Shown piece by piece: positions 1 to 10,126 of a stretch of 64,000 nucleotides of DNA (its first letter is position 1; the number at the start of each line of letters is the position of its first letter). The position numbers were made by a program, and so were the translations under genes. The stretch comes from Zanthoxylum bungeanum (Eukaryota > Streptophyta > Magnoliopsida > Sapindales > Rutaceae). The DNA lies in NCBI GenBank assembly GCA_019454045.1, contig SKCR01031864.1, positions 1-64,000 of the forward strand, written 5' to 3'. The notes under the pieces are model-generated. The model was not told the origin of the DNA. It searched no databases and saw nothing but the letters and a program-made list of their open reading frames with translations.

Positions 1-411
1 GTTGTAGAGTTTTTAATTTTGTGTGTTATTTTTGTAGGGAAAAGCACAAACGAAGCAATTTAAGATAGAAGAAATGGTGTTTGGCAACCAATTCATTAGC
101 GATGGCTGAGTAAAGAATGAAATCTTAAGACGCATCCTAATGGATTTATATACCAAACAAGTGGCGTATTGCGTACACAATTCTGTTGCCTTAATTATTG
201 CTTTGATTCGCTTTTCTGTTGTAATTATCTTTATTTTCGTAGACATGATCCATACTTTTTGACCTTTCACGATTCATTTTGTTGTTTAGCAAACAAACGT
301 CCTCTGGAAGATACTAGTGCTATTATTACTCACCCTTTTTCAGGTACTATAAATTCAGCCCGTCATTGTACTTTTGAAGGCATCCAGAGTTGAGAAAGAA
401 ATACATAAAAA
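1..411 (+). repeat. Left part of the 3' non-coding region of gypsy element G
   Basis: There is no convincing reading frame. Bases 84-165 (GCTGAGTAA followed by AGACGCATC) resemble 1318-1380 (GCTGAGTAAGGAG, then GAGACGTATCTC) on the far side of the LOG copy. This suggests both flanks belong to the same element and that the LOG sequence sits between two related segments of it. A TATA-like CTATAAATT at 348-356 lies about 60 bases before the LOG start. Assignment to G is inferred from these links and from the LTR at 2373. Confidence 0.4.
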
Positions 412-1063
412 ATGGAAGCCACTTCAAGAAAATGAGTTGAAAACATCTGTGTGTTTTGCGGTAGTAGTGTTGGTGTTAAGCCACAATACGTAGAAGCAGC
501 ACATGAGTTGGGTCGATCTTAGCTGCAAGGAATATGCACTTAATATATGGTGGAGGAAATCTTGGACTTATGGGGATCGTTTCAAAGGCTGTACAGGGAG
601 GAGTCAGTCACGTTTTGGGAATCATCCCAAAACCCTTGGCAGAGGCAAATTTTACTGAACAATCAAACGGAGAGGAACTGATCGTGTCAGGTATGTCTGA
701 ACGTTTGGTAGAAATGATTAACCGTGCTGATGCTTTTATTGCTTTGCCAGGTGGCTTGGGTACATTGGAGGAAATATTTATAGTATTATCTTGGGCGAAC
801 CTAAACATACACCAGAAACCAATTCGATTGCTCAACGTTGATGGATTTTATGATTTTCTTTGTGTGTTTCTTGATGATGCTCGGAGAAATGGGTTCGTGT
901 CAAAACCTTTGAAAGAACTCCTCTTACTGCCAGAACTGCTCCGGATCTAATAGACCAACTCATAGCCTATGAACCACGAGTTGACCCTATTCTTTCAAAG
1001 ATAAATTGGTCTGAGGACGATCGTGGTAAGAGGCGTAGGATTAATCTGGATCTTAACCTTTAA
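412..1063 (+). pseudogene. LOG-like: LOG-type cytokinin riboside 5'-monophosphate phosphoribohydrolase, intron-less broken copy
   Basis: LOG enzymes release active cytokinin bases from their nucleotides in the cytosol. The copy starts at ATG 412 and can be followed to TAA 1061-1063 by changing frame. The N-terminus has VCFCGSS-like residues (CVFCGSSVGVKPQY), then IYGGGNLGLMG. The family signature PGGxGTLEE is present as PGGLGTLEE in the longest open segment (534-950). The C-terminus ends KRRRINLDLNL. Plant LOG genes normally have several introns, but here all parts are contiguous, so this looks like a copy of spliced mRNA. Lesions: TGA at 433-435; loss of one base just before TAG 520-522; and a further frame change near 900. 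It lies within the 3' region of a gypsy element, so retrotransposon capture is the favoured explanation. The family call is firm; the capture route is inference. Confidence 0.85.
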
Positions 1064-2372
1064 TTTCCTGTAGAATTTCAGCTAACTATGTATTATTTTC
1101 TAACTCTTCTTCTACTTTTTAAGACATTGGGGACAATGTCTCACTTAGGTTTGGGGGAGGGAATTAGTTTATCAGTACCTTGTTTTTAGTTTGTGTGTTG
1201 TTTTTATTTTTAGTCCAAAATTTTTCGAAAAATACAAAAAAATTGAAAAATTTTCAAAAAATTACAAAAATATTTTGCGTTTTTGTGTTTAACTAAAAAG
1301 GTGAAATTGGTAAGAGATAGCTGAGTAAGGAGTTTCCACTCCTGAGACGTATCTCAAACCTATTTCGAAACAAGTTAATTTTTGTTTATTTAATTTTGAA
1401 TTATTTAATTTGTGAATTCTCCTTAAAACAGACTAAAATGGATCTTCATATGCTTAGTTGACAGATATTATCAACATATATAGTAACATACGGACATGAG
1501 CTAAAATTGAAAAGTTTGTAATATTCAGTGCTCTAGTTTAATTGGAAGAAACATCTTAAAAAGCAATGGAGTAAAAAAAAAAAAAAAACATATGAGATCC
1601 GAGTTATTAAGTTTGTAAGGGTGTTTTAACATCTAGTGCCTTAAAACCAACTGGTTTGGGAGTCACTGGCCCAAAGCTCGCTACATGGATCAAAGATGCT
1701 GTAAAAATATATATACCTGAAGTCTGAGTAATTAAGTCCGTAAGGGTGTCTTAACACCTGGTGCCCTAAAGCCAACTGGTTTGGGAGCCATCAACCCAAA
1801 GCTCGCTACATAGATGAAAGATATTGTATATAAATAAAAATAGAGAAAAATAAAAGAAAAAATCAGAAAAATTATTCCATTGCTACAAAAAGGTGTGAAA
1901 TTTGATAGAACTTTAGGACAAAAATATTACTCTCTTATCAACTGCACTTATGAATGTTGTGGGCAAAAATGAGTTGATTAATATTTTGTTGGCTGTGTAT
2001 ATGGAGAATGGTAAATATATTCGGAGCATTTACTTATTCAGTAATTTAGAAAGAAACAAAACAACTAGTAACTTGAAGTAGAAATTTCACCTGATTAGTC
2101 ACTAACATCTTTATTCTCTTTTCGCTTGACTTTTTGCTTTTGTGTGCATTAGTTTTACTACATTTTTACTTTTATAAAATGTTTCTGGTTATCATTGCTG
2201 TAAACCCTCACGAGACTACAACTCGTCCACTAGAGACACCTAGGGGTTTAAAGGCTTGTTGCATACGCTAAATGCAACCGTGATCCCTACGAAAGTGGCT
2301 TAGTTAAATTTTATTATGTTATTTTATTTTGTGTTTTGCTCGAGGACTAGCAAAATGTTAGGCTTGGGGGTG
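1064..2372 (+). repeat. 3' non-coding region of gypsy element G with polypurine tract
   Basis: No gene is present. ACATTGGGGACAATGTCTCA followed by TTTGGGGGAGGG (1121-1160) is the kind of sequence found after the last ORF of Athila/Tat elements. The stretch ends with GGCTTGGGGGTG (2361-2372), a polypurine tract directly before the LTR. The Tat assignment rests on recognition of these signatures, not on a coding domain. Confidence 0.55.
1591..1836 (+). repeat. Two-copy tandem duplication of about 125 bases
   Basis: The second copy starts near 1718. Shared blocks include TAAGGGTGT, AACTGGTTTGGGAG and CCCAAAGCTCGCTACAT. The copies differ by scattered substitutions, so the duplication is not recent. 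It lies in the non-coding region upstream of the G LTR. Confidence 0.8.
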
Positions 2373-2629
2373 TGATGAGTGGTAAATCTATCACTATTTC
2401 CCACTCATTTAACCTAATATTTTGTATAATTTCTTGAGTTTTGTGAACGTTTTGATGTGTTTTGTGTTATTTTGCAGATAAATAAAGTTGGGAAAGCATT
2501 GGAAGCAATTTGGGGCCAAAATAGAGAAAAAATGACAAAAGGGCAATTGATGATGCCCAATTGTTTTAAGTCATCCAATGATCAAAAAAAACAAATCTAA
2601 CGTGCGCCAGACATGCTAACGTGCGCCGA

Positions 2630-2965
2630 GGGACACGTGTCAGAATCTGAGAAATTGGACTTGCTAACGTGCGCCGACCTTGCTAACGTGCACCGTGCCA
2701 CATGTCATCATCACAGAAGATCAGCTAAAATACGCCGTCTGCCACGTGTAGAAATCTCATTGGAACAAAGCAATCGCGTGCCACGTGTCGAGTTGTCATT
2801 GGACCGAATCACCAGCGAATCACATGCTGCCACGTGTTAATCTCTCATTGGACCAATTCCAAACGCGTACCACGTGTCAGATGATCATTGGACCGAAAGC
2901 TCAGCCAATCATCATGTGCCACGTGTCGTCTTCTCATTGCACCACCTTTACCGCGTGACACGTGT
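2630..2965 (+). promoter_or_regulatory. Array of CACGTGT (G-box/ABRE-like) and inverted CCAAT motifs
   Basis: CACGTGT occurs seven times (near 2632, 2742, 2782, 2831, 2871, 2920 and 2959) and CACATGT once (near 2699). Between them ATTGG (inverted CCAAT) recurs near 2758, 2798, 2849 and 2887, and a degraded ATTGC near 2936, so the two motifs alternate with a period of about 40-50 bases. CACGTG cores bind bZIP and bHLH factors and CACGTGTC is the abscisic-acid response core. The motifs are seen; regulatory use is inference. The position fits the U3 part of the LTR. Confidence 0.6.
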
Positions 2966-3313
2966 CATCACCAGATTCTGCCGTTGCGTGCTGGCGTCGT
3001 GACGCCAAGCACTTCAGAGTCGCGACGCCAGAAGCCGAAACTGCCAATAAATTCAGCTCCTCTTCACTTCATTTGGTGTGCTTTCCTTGGGATTTTTTCC
3101 CTGATTTCATAGGATGCATCTTGTTTTGTAATAATAAAATTATGTATTTTTATTTTTAGTTTTTATTACTGGTTTTTATTTATTTACTTTATGTTTTATA
3201 GTTAATTTACCGCTGGGGTAAAAGGTGAAACCTTTAATATAATTATTTAGGTAAATCTCACTTAATTATAATATTTAATTATAATTTAACCGGATTAATT
3301 AATGTCAGACTTT

Positions 3314-3445
3314 ATTACCGCCTATATGGCTGGTTTAAATATAAATTACCTTACCGCATATATGGCTAGTCTTTATGTGACAGATAATTACCGCCTATAT
3401 GGCTGGTGTAATTGGACTAAATGGATTACCGCCTATATGGCTGGT
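3314..3445 (+). repeat. Four-copy short tandem repeat in the G LTR
   Basis: ACCGCCTATATGGCTGG recurs at 3314, 3350 (variant), 3387 and 3425, with 36-38 base spacing and AT-rich filler. The repeats are in no common open frame of note. Confidence 0.9.
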
Positions 3446-4296
3446 TATAAATGTTTAATATTATTAATTCCTGAGAAAGCAGAATATAAAATAATTTTAT
3501 ATTATAATAAGTGAGATTCCTAGATAAGAAATATTAATTGTGGATCCTCTAACCCCAGCATTTTATTTTATTCTAGGGAAGTGATGAAACACAATATCCA
3601 CACTTAATAATTGATTTTCTTTTTATGGTAATTCTTTAGTTTGTTTATTGAGTCTTAAGCTTAATGCTTATTGTTGTCTGAACACCAATAAGATTGATAT
3701 GGTAAACTTAAAATGAACTAGACATAGGGATTTTAGGTTTCAGCCGTAGATTCAATAGCTCACGATCTTCCTTGAGGATACATAACCCTTTAATAGATTT
3801 CCTTACAGGATAGACATATACCTGTAGGGCGGGGGTAGCCACAATTGGAACTTAATCTTAATGAATCCAGGTAATTTGTTTGACATAGACATATGGTTCA
3901 ATTGGGTTATACTGGGTATTTGCGTCTGACCATCGACAGAGGCTTTTGCATATTTTCGTGTTCCAGGTTAGCAAATTAATTTGTAACACATAATAAGAGA
4001 ATCAATTCATCTTTATAATAATATTGTGTGCAGTCACGACCCTAGATCCTTGAGTCTTTTATTTTATTTTCCTTAGTATTTTCTTTTGAGTCTGTTTTTA
4101 TTTTATTTTTGCAAAACCACATTCAACCAACAAAAGCAATCATTCAATTCCCTTCTCCCTATAATTAGATACCTGTAAATAAATAGAATCAATAATTAAT
4201 AACAACAGTAGGAATTAAGTCCTCGTGGGATCGATATTTTTATACTACTTGAACGATACGTACGCTTGCGTTTTACGTGTGTGTTTACGCCGGTCA

Positions 4297-5650
4297 ATGG
4301 GTTTCTGATCTCACCTCATAAAGATGTCAATCTTATTGAGGTATACCAACTGACTACGTATGAGGAAGTGATACAAGGTATCGACTCCCTTATTATCGCA
4401 AAGTGCCATGATATCCAAAATGGATTCCATGTAAATCAACAAGTTTGGATACTAGTTGATGTACCGCAAGGCATGTGCCTATTAGTACTTTATAAGACTT
4501 CAAGGAAGACATACATGGAAGGCAACATACCAACGTACTAAGCTAGGCTTGTAGCGGAAAGGTATCATTATCAACATTATGTCGATTACGATTCAACCTT
4601 TTACTTGTTGCCACGGTAAATCCATTTGGATAATGCTTGCTGATGCTGCATGTTTCATTTATGAAATATGACAGCTGAACGGTAAAATTGCTTTCCTGAA
4701 AAGGAAACCTTTTGGAGGATGTTTACAACATCCTGACGGTTTTGTCGTATGAAACTAGCAAACAAGGTTTGCAGGTTATTCGATCCATGTTTGGATTGAA
4801 GCAAGCATTAGGTTCTTGAAATTATCGTTTTGATGTAATCATAATAATTTATGATTTAATTATAAAAAGAAAATTATTTCTGTGTATATAAGGAGGTTAG
4901 TGGGAGCGCACTGACAGTGGTTGTCCTATATAAATAATGATAATATGTCATTTCTTAGAAATGATATTCCCATAATAACCGGTGAAAGCTAAGCTTTCGA
5001 GAAAACTCTCTGATAACTCGTACGTTGAAAAATATATGTGACCTGGTGTCTCATACGCTTTAAGCATATGGATTCACAATCAGGGCAATCCAAGTTATAG
5101 TCACTGAATTGAAATTAAGAACATCCTTTAGTTTCTTAGAGAACTAAGGATGCTGTCTTAATTTATGGAGAAGGTGAACTTGAAGTGACTGGGATCACTA
5201 CTGCAAGTTTCCCAACCAATAAAATGATTATGAGTCTCAAAACGGTACTATACAGTTTGAATAACGGAACAGTGAGCTGTAAATCTTCCAAGCAAGATAC
5301 TGTTACCGAATAAACAACAAATGCGGGTTATTGCTGCAGCTGAGGCAGCAATAGAAGCCATTTGGGCTGATAAAAATCTAATTAGATTAGATATAGTTCT
5401 GTTAGTTGCTGAGCTAGGCGTCAGCACATGCTAAAAAATTAATGGTCTCATCAACGATCCAGATACATACTTCGATATTCATTTGATCCGTTCGGATCAT
5501 ACATCGTGGCGATGTGATGATCAAATAAATCACATCAGACGATAATCATGCAAATCCGCTGACGAAAGCCTTTTCTCAGCAGTTTGAGCCAACCGTACAT
5601 AGTTCGGGTGTCAGACACTAGAGTGACTGGCTATAGGCCAAGTGGGAGAT
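4297..5650 (+). pseudogene. Copia element A0: remnant of pol (reverse transcriptase to RNase H)
   Basis: This is the 3' third of a Ty1/copia polyprotein, cut at its 5' side by the G LTR. QVWILVDVPQG, then EGNIPTY and ARLVAERY, match the start of the copia RT domain (compare B1 at 8626-8760: QVWDLVHLPEG, ETYKDRLVAKGY). The RNase H part is visible near 5330-5370 (AAAEAAIEAIW), followed by sequence corresponding to NPADPLTKA near 5550. Many stops and frameshifts are present. The lesion AAGGAAG, where the KRK codons should be (about 4501-4507), is shared with A3 and A2. A GCCAAGTGGGAGA polypurine tract at 5637-5649 precedes the 3' LTR. Confidence 0.8.
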
Positions 5651-7691
5651 TGTTGGACAATTATGACCCATAGCGTCATTATTTGTACAGATCATGGTGT
5701 TGTTGTACAAATTAACTATGTGACAAAAGAGATTGCTCTCTTATCATTTGTGATTAGATCACCCATATATATAAATGATATGAGGTCCTTATGATTTGTT
5801 ACTGGATTGAGAATGATATGAGACAGTATCAATCCACGAAGGATAAATCTTTAAATATCCCTAGTCAGAGTATTATCGAGATTGGGCATCGATAATGCAT
5901 ACAAGACTAGTATTACACTTGTGCGCGTTGTGAGGGCATAAGGGCATAGTTCTCATATATATGGGTATAGGATACTCATGCAAGTGTAATAGGAGGTTGT
6001 GTTTTACCGATGGTACGGGAAACAGCTTCGCTCTGGATAGACCCCCTCGGAATTCCATTGGTAGTATGACTATGTGTCTATGGAAGTCCGAAATCAGGGT
6101 AGGTGTATTTGGTCTTAACCTGAGACTTGCACCGCTAATACTTGCGACAATCAATATACTTTGGTTTTAGTCATCCAGGGCTTTAACAGGTTCTGTCTAC
6201 GCCTCTGCTGGGTATATTGAGAATCGTAGTGTGTTAGGTGTGATGTCAAGACGGAAGTGTCACTCCAGTCATATTGAAATGATGGTCACGTACGATACAG
6301 TACTGGTTCTCTTATGTACCGTAGTCATTGGGATAAAATGACAAGGTCATGTTTATCTGATTATAGAGACTAGTTACCAGACATCCGACATGTGCTTCGT
6401 ACGGGGCAGACACAATTCCAGCCCTAGGCCTAGCATGTGACATCCTATACTGGAACGACATACGTAATACTACGTATACTACGCCTGATATAGATCTTAT
6501 ATTCCTGTAAGGATATTTCTGGAGAATTGGGTAGGCATGGCGATTTGCTAGAAGCCAACCTAGTCTTGTAAATCGGTACAAACGTAGTACTAGGTACTTA
6601 CGTGTTCGGATAGTCTGACGACCGAATTTACTGCCAACATATCCGGGGATCTCATGGGTCGCTTCCTGAAGATTCACCGATGACGTATGACTCGCACTTT
6701 TAATTAATCTGGGATTAATTAGATGAGAGAGAAAATTAATCTGGGATTAATTACAGAGATATTTTATCTGGGATAAAATATCATTAAAAGAGAGATAACG
6801 ATTAATTTGGAATTAATCGATAAAATAATATATTTGATATATTAAACGAAATTGGATTTTGACGCGGAATTAAAATCGGATTTTAATTCGGGCAAACAAG
6901 TTAATTTAGAATTAATTCGTTAGTGACATGAATAGTGATTTTGCTAGGCATGATCATTTAATTGCGTCGTAACAGAAAATTCATTAATTTGAAATTAGCG
7001 AACCCGAGCCCGGGATTGTTTGCGAGCACATTCGCATTTCGAATTCGAGTGCGGTACGTAAGTCAAATCAAGTGTCAAATCTCAAGTCGCATCAAGCGTC
7101 AAATCATATGTCACTTTGAGTGATGTGACAAGTTGTCACTTGATTGATTGAATGATGTGACTTGATGGAAGTGGTTGGAAAGCTTTTGAAAGCTTGAATG
7201 ACATATATTATTATTTTAATAATTGGTATATGTTTAATTGCTTTTGGAAAACAATTATCAAATACACATTTCCATTCTCTCTCTCTCTCACACGGTCTTG
7301 GACCATTTCCCACTGAAATTTTATGGTTCTGCCGAGAGAATAAGGAAGATGGGGATAGTGATTTTTGTGGCAAAAATCACCAAGAGCTAGCACTCAAAAA
7401 AGGAAATACATAGGTGATAGGGAATCGAACACATAAATATGGAATCACCACTTGAAGCTTGGAGCTTTGAAGACATCCTTGGCCGATTCTTGGAGGAACA
7501 CAAAAGCCCACTGCCGTACGGTCCAGATGTTGAGCAGCCCAATACCGAGACCATCAATGGAGGAGAGCTTGAAGTGTTCTTCGTCGCATATCAACTGATC
7601 GTTGTAAGTATGTTTCCACCATATTTCTTCGTGTATTCACATGTGTTTCTTGCTTGATAATTGATCCTTGGGACCTTAGAGAATTCCAACA
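5651..7691 (+). repeat. 3' LTR of copia element A0
   Basis: It starts TGTTGGACAATTATGACCC after the polypurine tract and ends AATTCCAACA, giving matched termini TGTTGGA/TCCAACA; length is 2041 bases. B1 integrase sequence resumes at 7692, so A0 was inserted in B1. The LTR holds the micro-hairpin array (6700-7003) and a potential splice donor GTAAGT at 7604-7609. Confidence 0.88.
6700..7003 (+). repeat. Micro-hairpin array in A0 LTR
   Basis: A row of short inverted repeats with 3-base loops. Clearest: GATATTTTATC, loop TGG, and its reverse complement at 6758-6782; CGATTAATT, loop TGG, and its reverse complement at 6799-6819; several ATTAATC, TGG, GATTAAT units before them; and an AATTAATT-type unit near 6900. 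The same row occurs in every A-family LTR of the window. Confidence 0.85.
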
Positions 7692-10111
7692 GTCCACTAA
7701 GTCAGACTGCTCACAGTGGTTATTTGTACTTCATTACCTTAACAAGTACGGTTATTTGTATTTGATGCGACATAAATCAGAAACCTTTGAAAAGTTCAAA
7801 GAATTTCGAAATGAAGTAGAAAAACAAACTGGACAATATATTAAATGCCTTCGATCTGATCGAGGCGGTGAATATATTAGTGGTGAGTTCATGGATTATA
7901 TGAAGGAGAATGGGATTCTTGCTCAATATACTCCTCTAGGTACTCCAGAGCACAATGAAGTATCTGAGAGGAGAAATCAGACTTTATTGGATATGGTCCG
8001 ATCGATGTTGAGTTTCACAGATTTGCCCTATTATTTATGGGGCAACTCTCTTTTAACAGCCGCACATCTTTTTGAATAAGATTCCTTCAAAAGCTGTTCC
8101 TACAACACCGTATGAGATATGGTTCGGCAGGAGACCAAATCTTAGTTACATTAAGGTTTGGGGTTGTCCTGCCTATGTCAGGGTGACTTAGCAAGATAAG
8201 CTTTCGCCTAGAGGGCAAAAGTTTAGGTTTGTCGGATATCATTCGAATACGAGGGGATATATGTTCTATGATACCGAGCATCGAAATGTGTTCGTAGCTC
8301 GCTTCGCAAAATTTCTAGAAGTAGAATTTTTGTCAGAAGGTGGTAATCATAGACAGGTTGAACTTGATGAAGTCCAACCTGAAAACAACGAACTAACGGA
8401 GGAACCTGAAGTTCAAGTAGAAGAAGAACCTTCAACACACACACTCTGTAGGTCAGAAAGGGTATCTAGACCTCCTGAACGCTTGTATTTGATACAAGAA
8501 AAGAGTCTAGATGTTCTCTTAGTTGAAGAGACTGATCATTTCACCTATAGAGATCGATGTTGGACAACGACTCCATGAAATGGCAAAGTGCCATGAAATC
8601 CTAGTTAGATTCAATGCATGAGAATCAAGTTTGGGACTTGGTTCATCTTCCCGAAGGAATTGTTCCTATCGGTTGTAAATGGGTTTACAAGAGGAAGCGC
8701 GGGCCTGACGGTAAGGTTGAAACTTACAAGGACCGACTGGTAGCAAAAGGTTACACGCAGCGACCTGGCATCGACTACGATGAAAATTTTTCACCAGTAG
8801 TAATTCTTAAGTCTATCTTAATTTTGTTTTCTATAGCTGCATATCATGACTACGAGATTTGGGAAATGGATGTCAAAACGGCTTTTCTAAATGGATTTCT
8901 TGATGAAGAAATCTATATGGAACAGCCGGAAGGTTTTGCATCCACCGAAAATGCGGGTATGGTATATAAGCTTAAGAAGTCCATTTATAGACTTAAACAA
9001 GCTTCACGAAGTTGGAATCTTCGATTCGACGAGATTATTAGATCGTCTGGTTTTCTCAAGAATTCGTAAGAATCCTGTGTGTATCAGAAGGCCAGTGGGA
9101 GCATGGTCGTATTTTTAGTCCTATATGTTGATGACATCCTGATCATTGGGAATGATTTAGGTATGTTACAAAGCATCAAAACTTACCTCTGTAAGAATTT
9201 CTCCATGAAATGACCTGGGCGAAACTTCTATGTTTTAGGGATAAAACTCTATAGAGATAGACAAAATAGGCTGATTGGGTTATCCCAATCAACGTACATA
9301 GATAAGATCTTGGAACGGTATAATTTTAGTAACTGTAAGACAGCAAACATACCGTTCAGACATGGGATTCATCTTTCTAAGAAGATGAGTCCACAAACAG
9401 AAGATGAGAAGGTTAGAATGTCTAACCAACCTTATGCTTCGTGTTTGGGTAGCATAATGTATGCCATGTTATGTACAAGGCCTGATATCAGTTTCGCTGT
9501 TAGCGTAACTAGTAGATATCAGTCCAATCCAGGTAATGACCATTAGATGGCCATTAAACATATCCTCAAGTATCTTAAAGGTAATAAGGATAAGTTAATA
9601 ATTTATTGAGGAAACGAACTGCAAGTTAACGGGTATACGGATTCTGATTTCCAATCGGACCCCGTTGATAGAAAGTCTACATCTGGATTCGTATTTACCC
9701 TTAACGGAGGTGCAGTTTGTTGGAAGAGTTCCAAACATGGATCGACAGCAGATTCCACCACTGAGGCGGAATATATTACAGCTTCTGAAGCTGCAAAAGA
9801 GGCTGTGTGGATAAAGAACTTTATCACAGAATTGGGAGTTGTCCCAAGTATCGAGAATACGATTTCGTTATACTATGATAATACTGGAGCCATTGCGCAA
9901 GCAAAGGAACCGAGAGTGCATCAGACGTCAAAACATGTGGAACGCAAGTACCACATCATTCGAGAGATTGTGTCGTGAGGGGATATTGTCGTATGCAAGG
10001 TACCGAGTGAAGATAATGTAGCAGACCCGCAGACGAAAGCCATACCTCCGAAGCTGTTTGATAAACACGTGGAGTCGATGGGTATTAGATACAATCATTA
10101 TTGGCACTAGA
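7692..10111 (+). pseudogene. Copia element B1: pol remnant (integrase, reverse transcriptase, RNase H)
   Basis: The integrase core follows the A0 LTR junction. It keeps SDRGGEYIS and ERRNQTLLDMVRSM, then its C-terminal part with YEIWFGRRP and FVGYHSNTRGYMFYD. TAG 8189-8191 breaks it. Reverse transcriptase starts near 8580: WQSAMKS, then GCKWVYKRK, MDVKTAFLNG and YVDD (9124-9135). RNase H has YTDSDF, TTEAEYITASEAAKEAVW and ADPQTKAIPPKL, ending near 10108. Further stops occur at about 8575, 9067, 9211, 9543, 9608 and 9976. Gag and protease lie left of the window, beyond A0. A GCAAGTGGGAG polypurine tract precedes the LTR. The enzyme would copy element RNA and integrate the cDNA, but this copy cannot make a full product. 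Confidence 0.92.
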
Positions 10112-10126
10112 GCAAGTGGGAGTTTT

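Larger units (their letters stand above)
2373..4296 (+). repeat. LTR of Ty3/gypsy element G (Tat-like)
   Basis: It starts TGATGAGTGG right after a polypurine tract and ends CGCCGGTCA, giving TGA...TCA termini. The end is fixed because sequence matching the RT region of family A resumes at about 4298, as in the A3 copy at 37637. The terminal block with CTCGTGGGATCGATA is typical of Tat LTR ends. It carries two internal repeat arrays (2630-2965 and 3314-3445), given separately. It is read as the 3' LTR of an element whose body lies left of the window, but a solo LTR cannot be excluded. Confidence 0.7.

Noticed and set aside
2613..3159. Small plus-strand frames in the G LTR as genes
   Set aside because: They overlap the CACGTGT array and LTR signals and show no domain or family resemblance.
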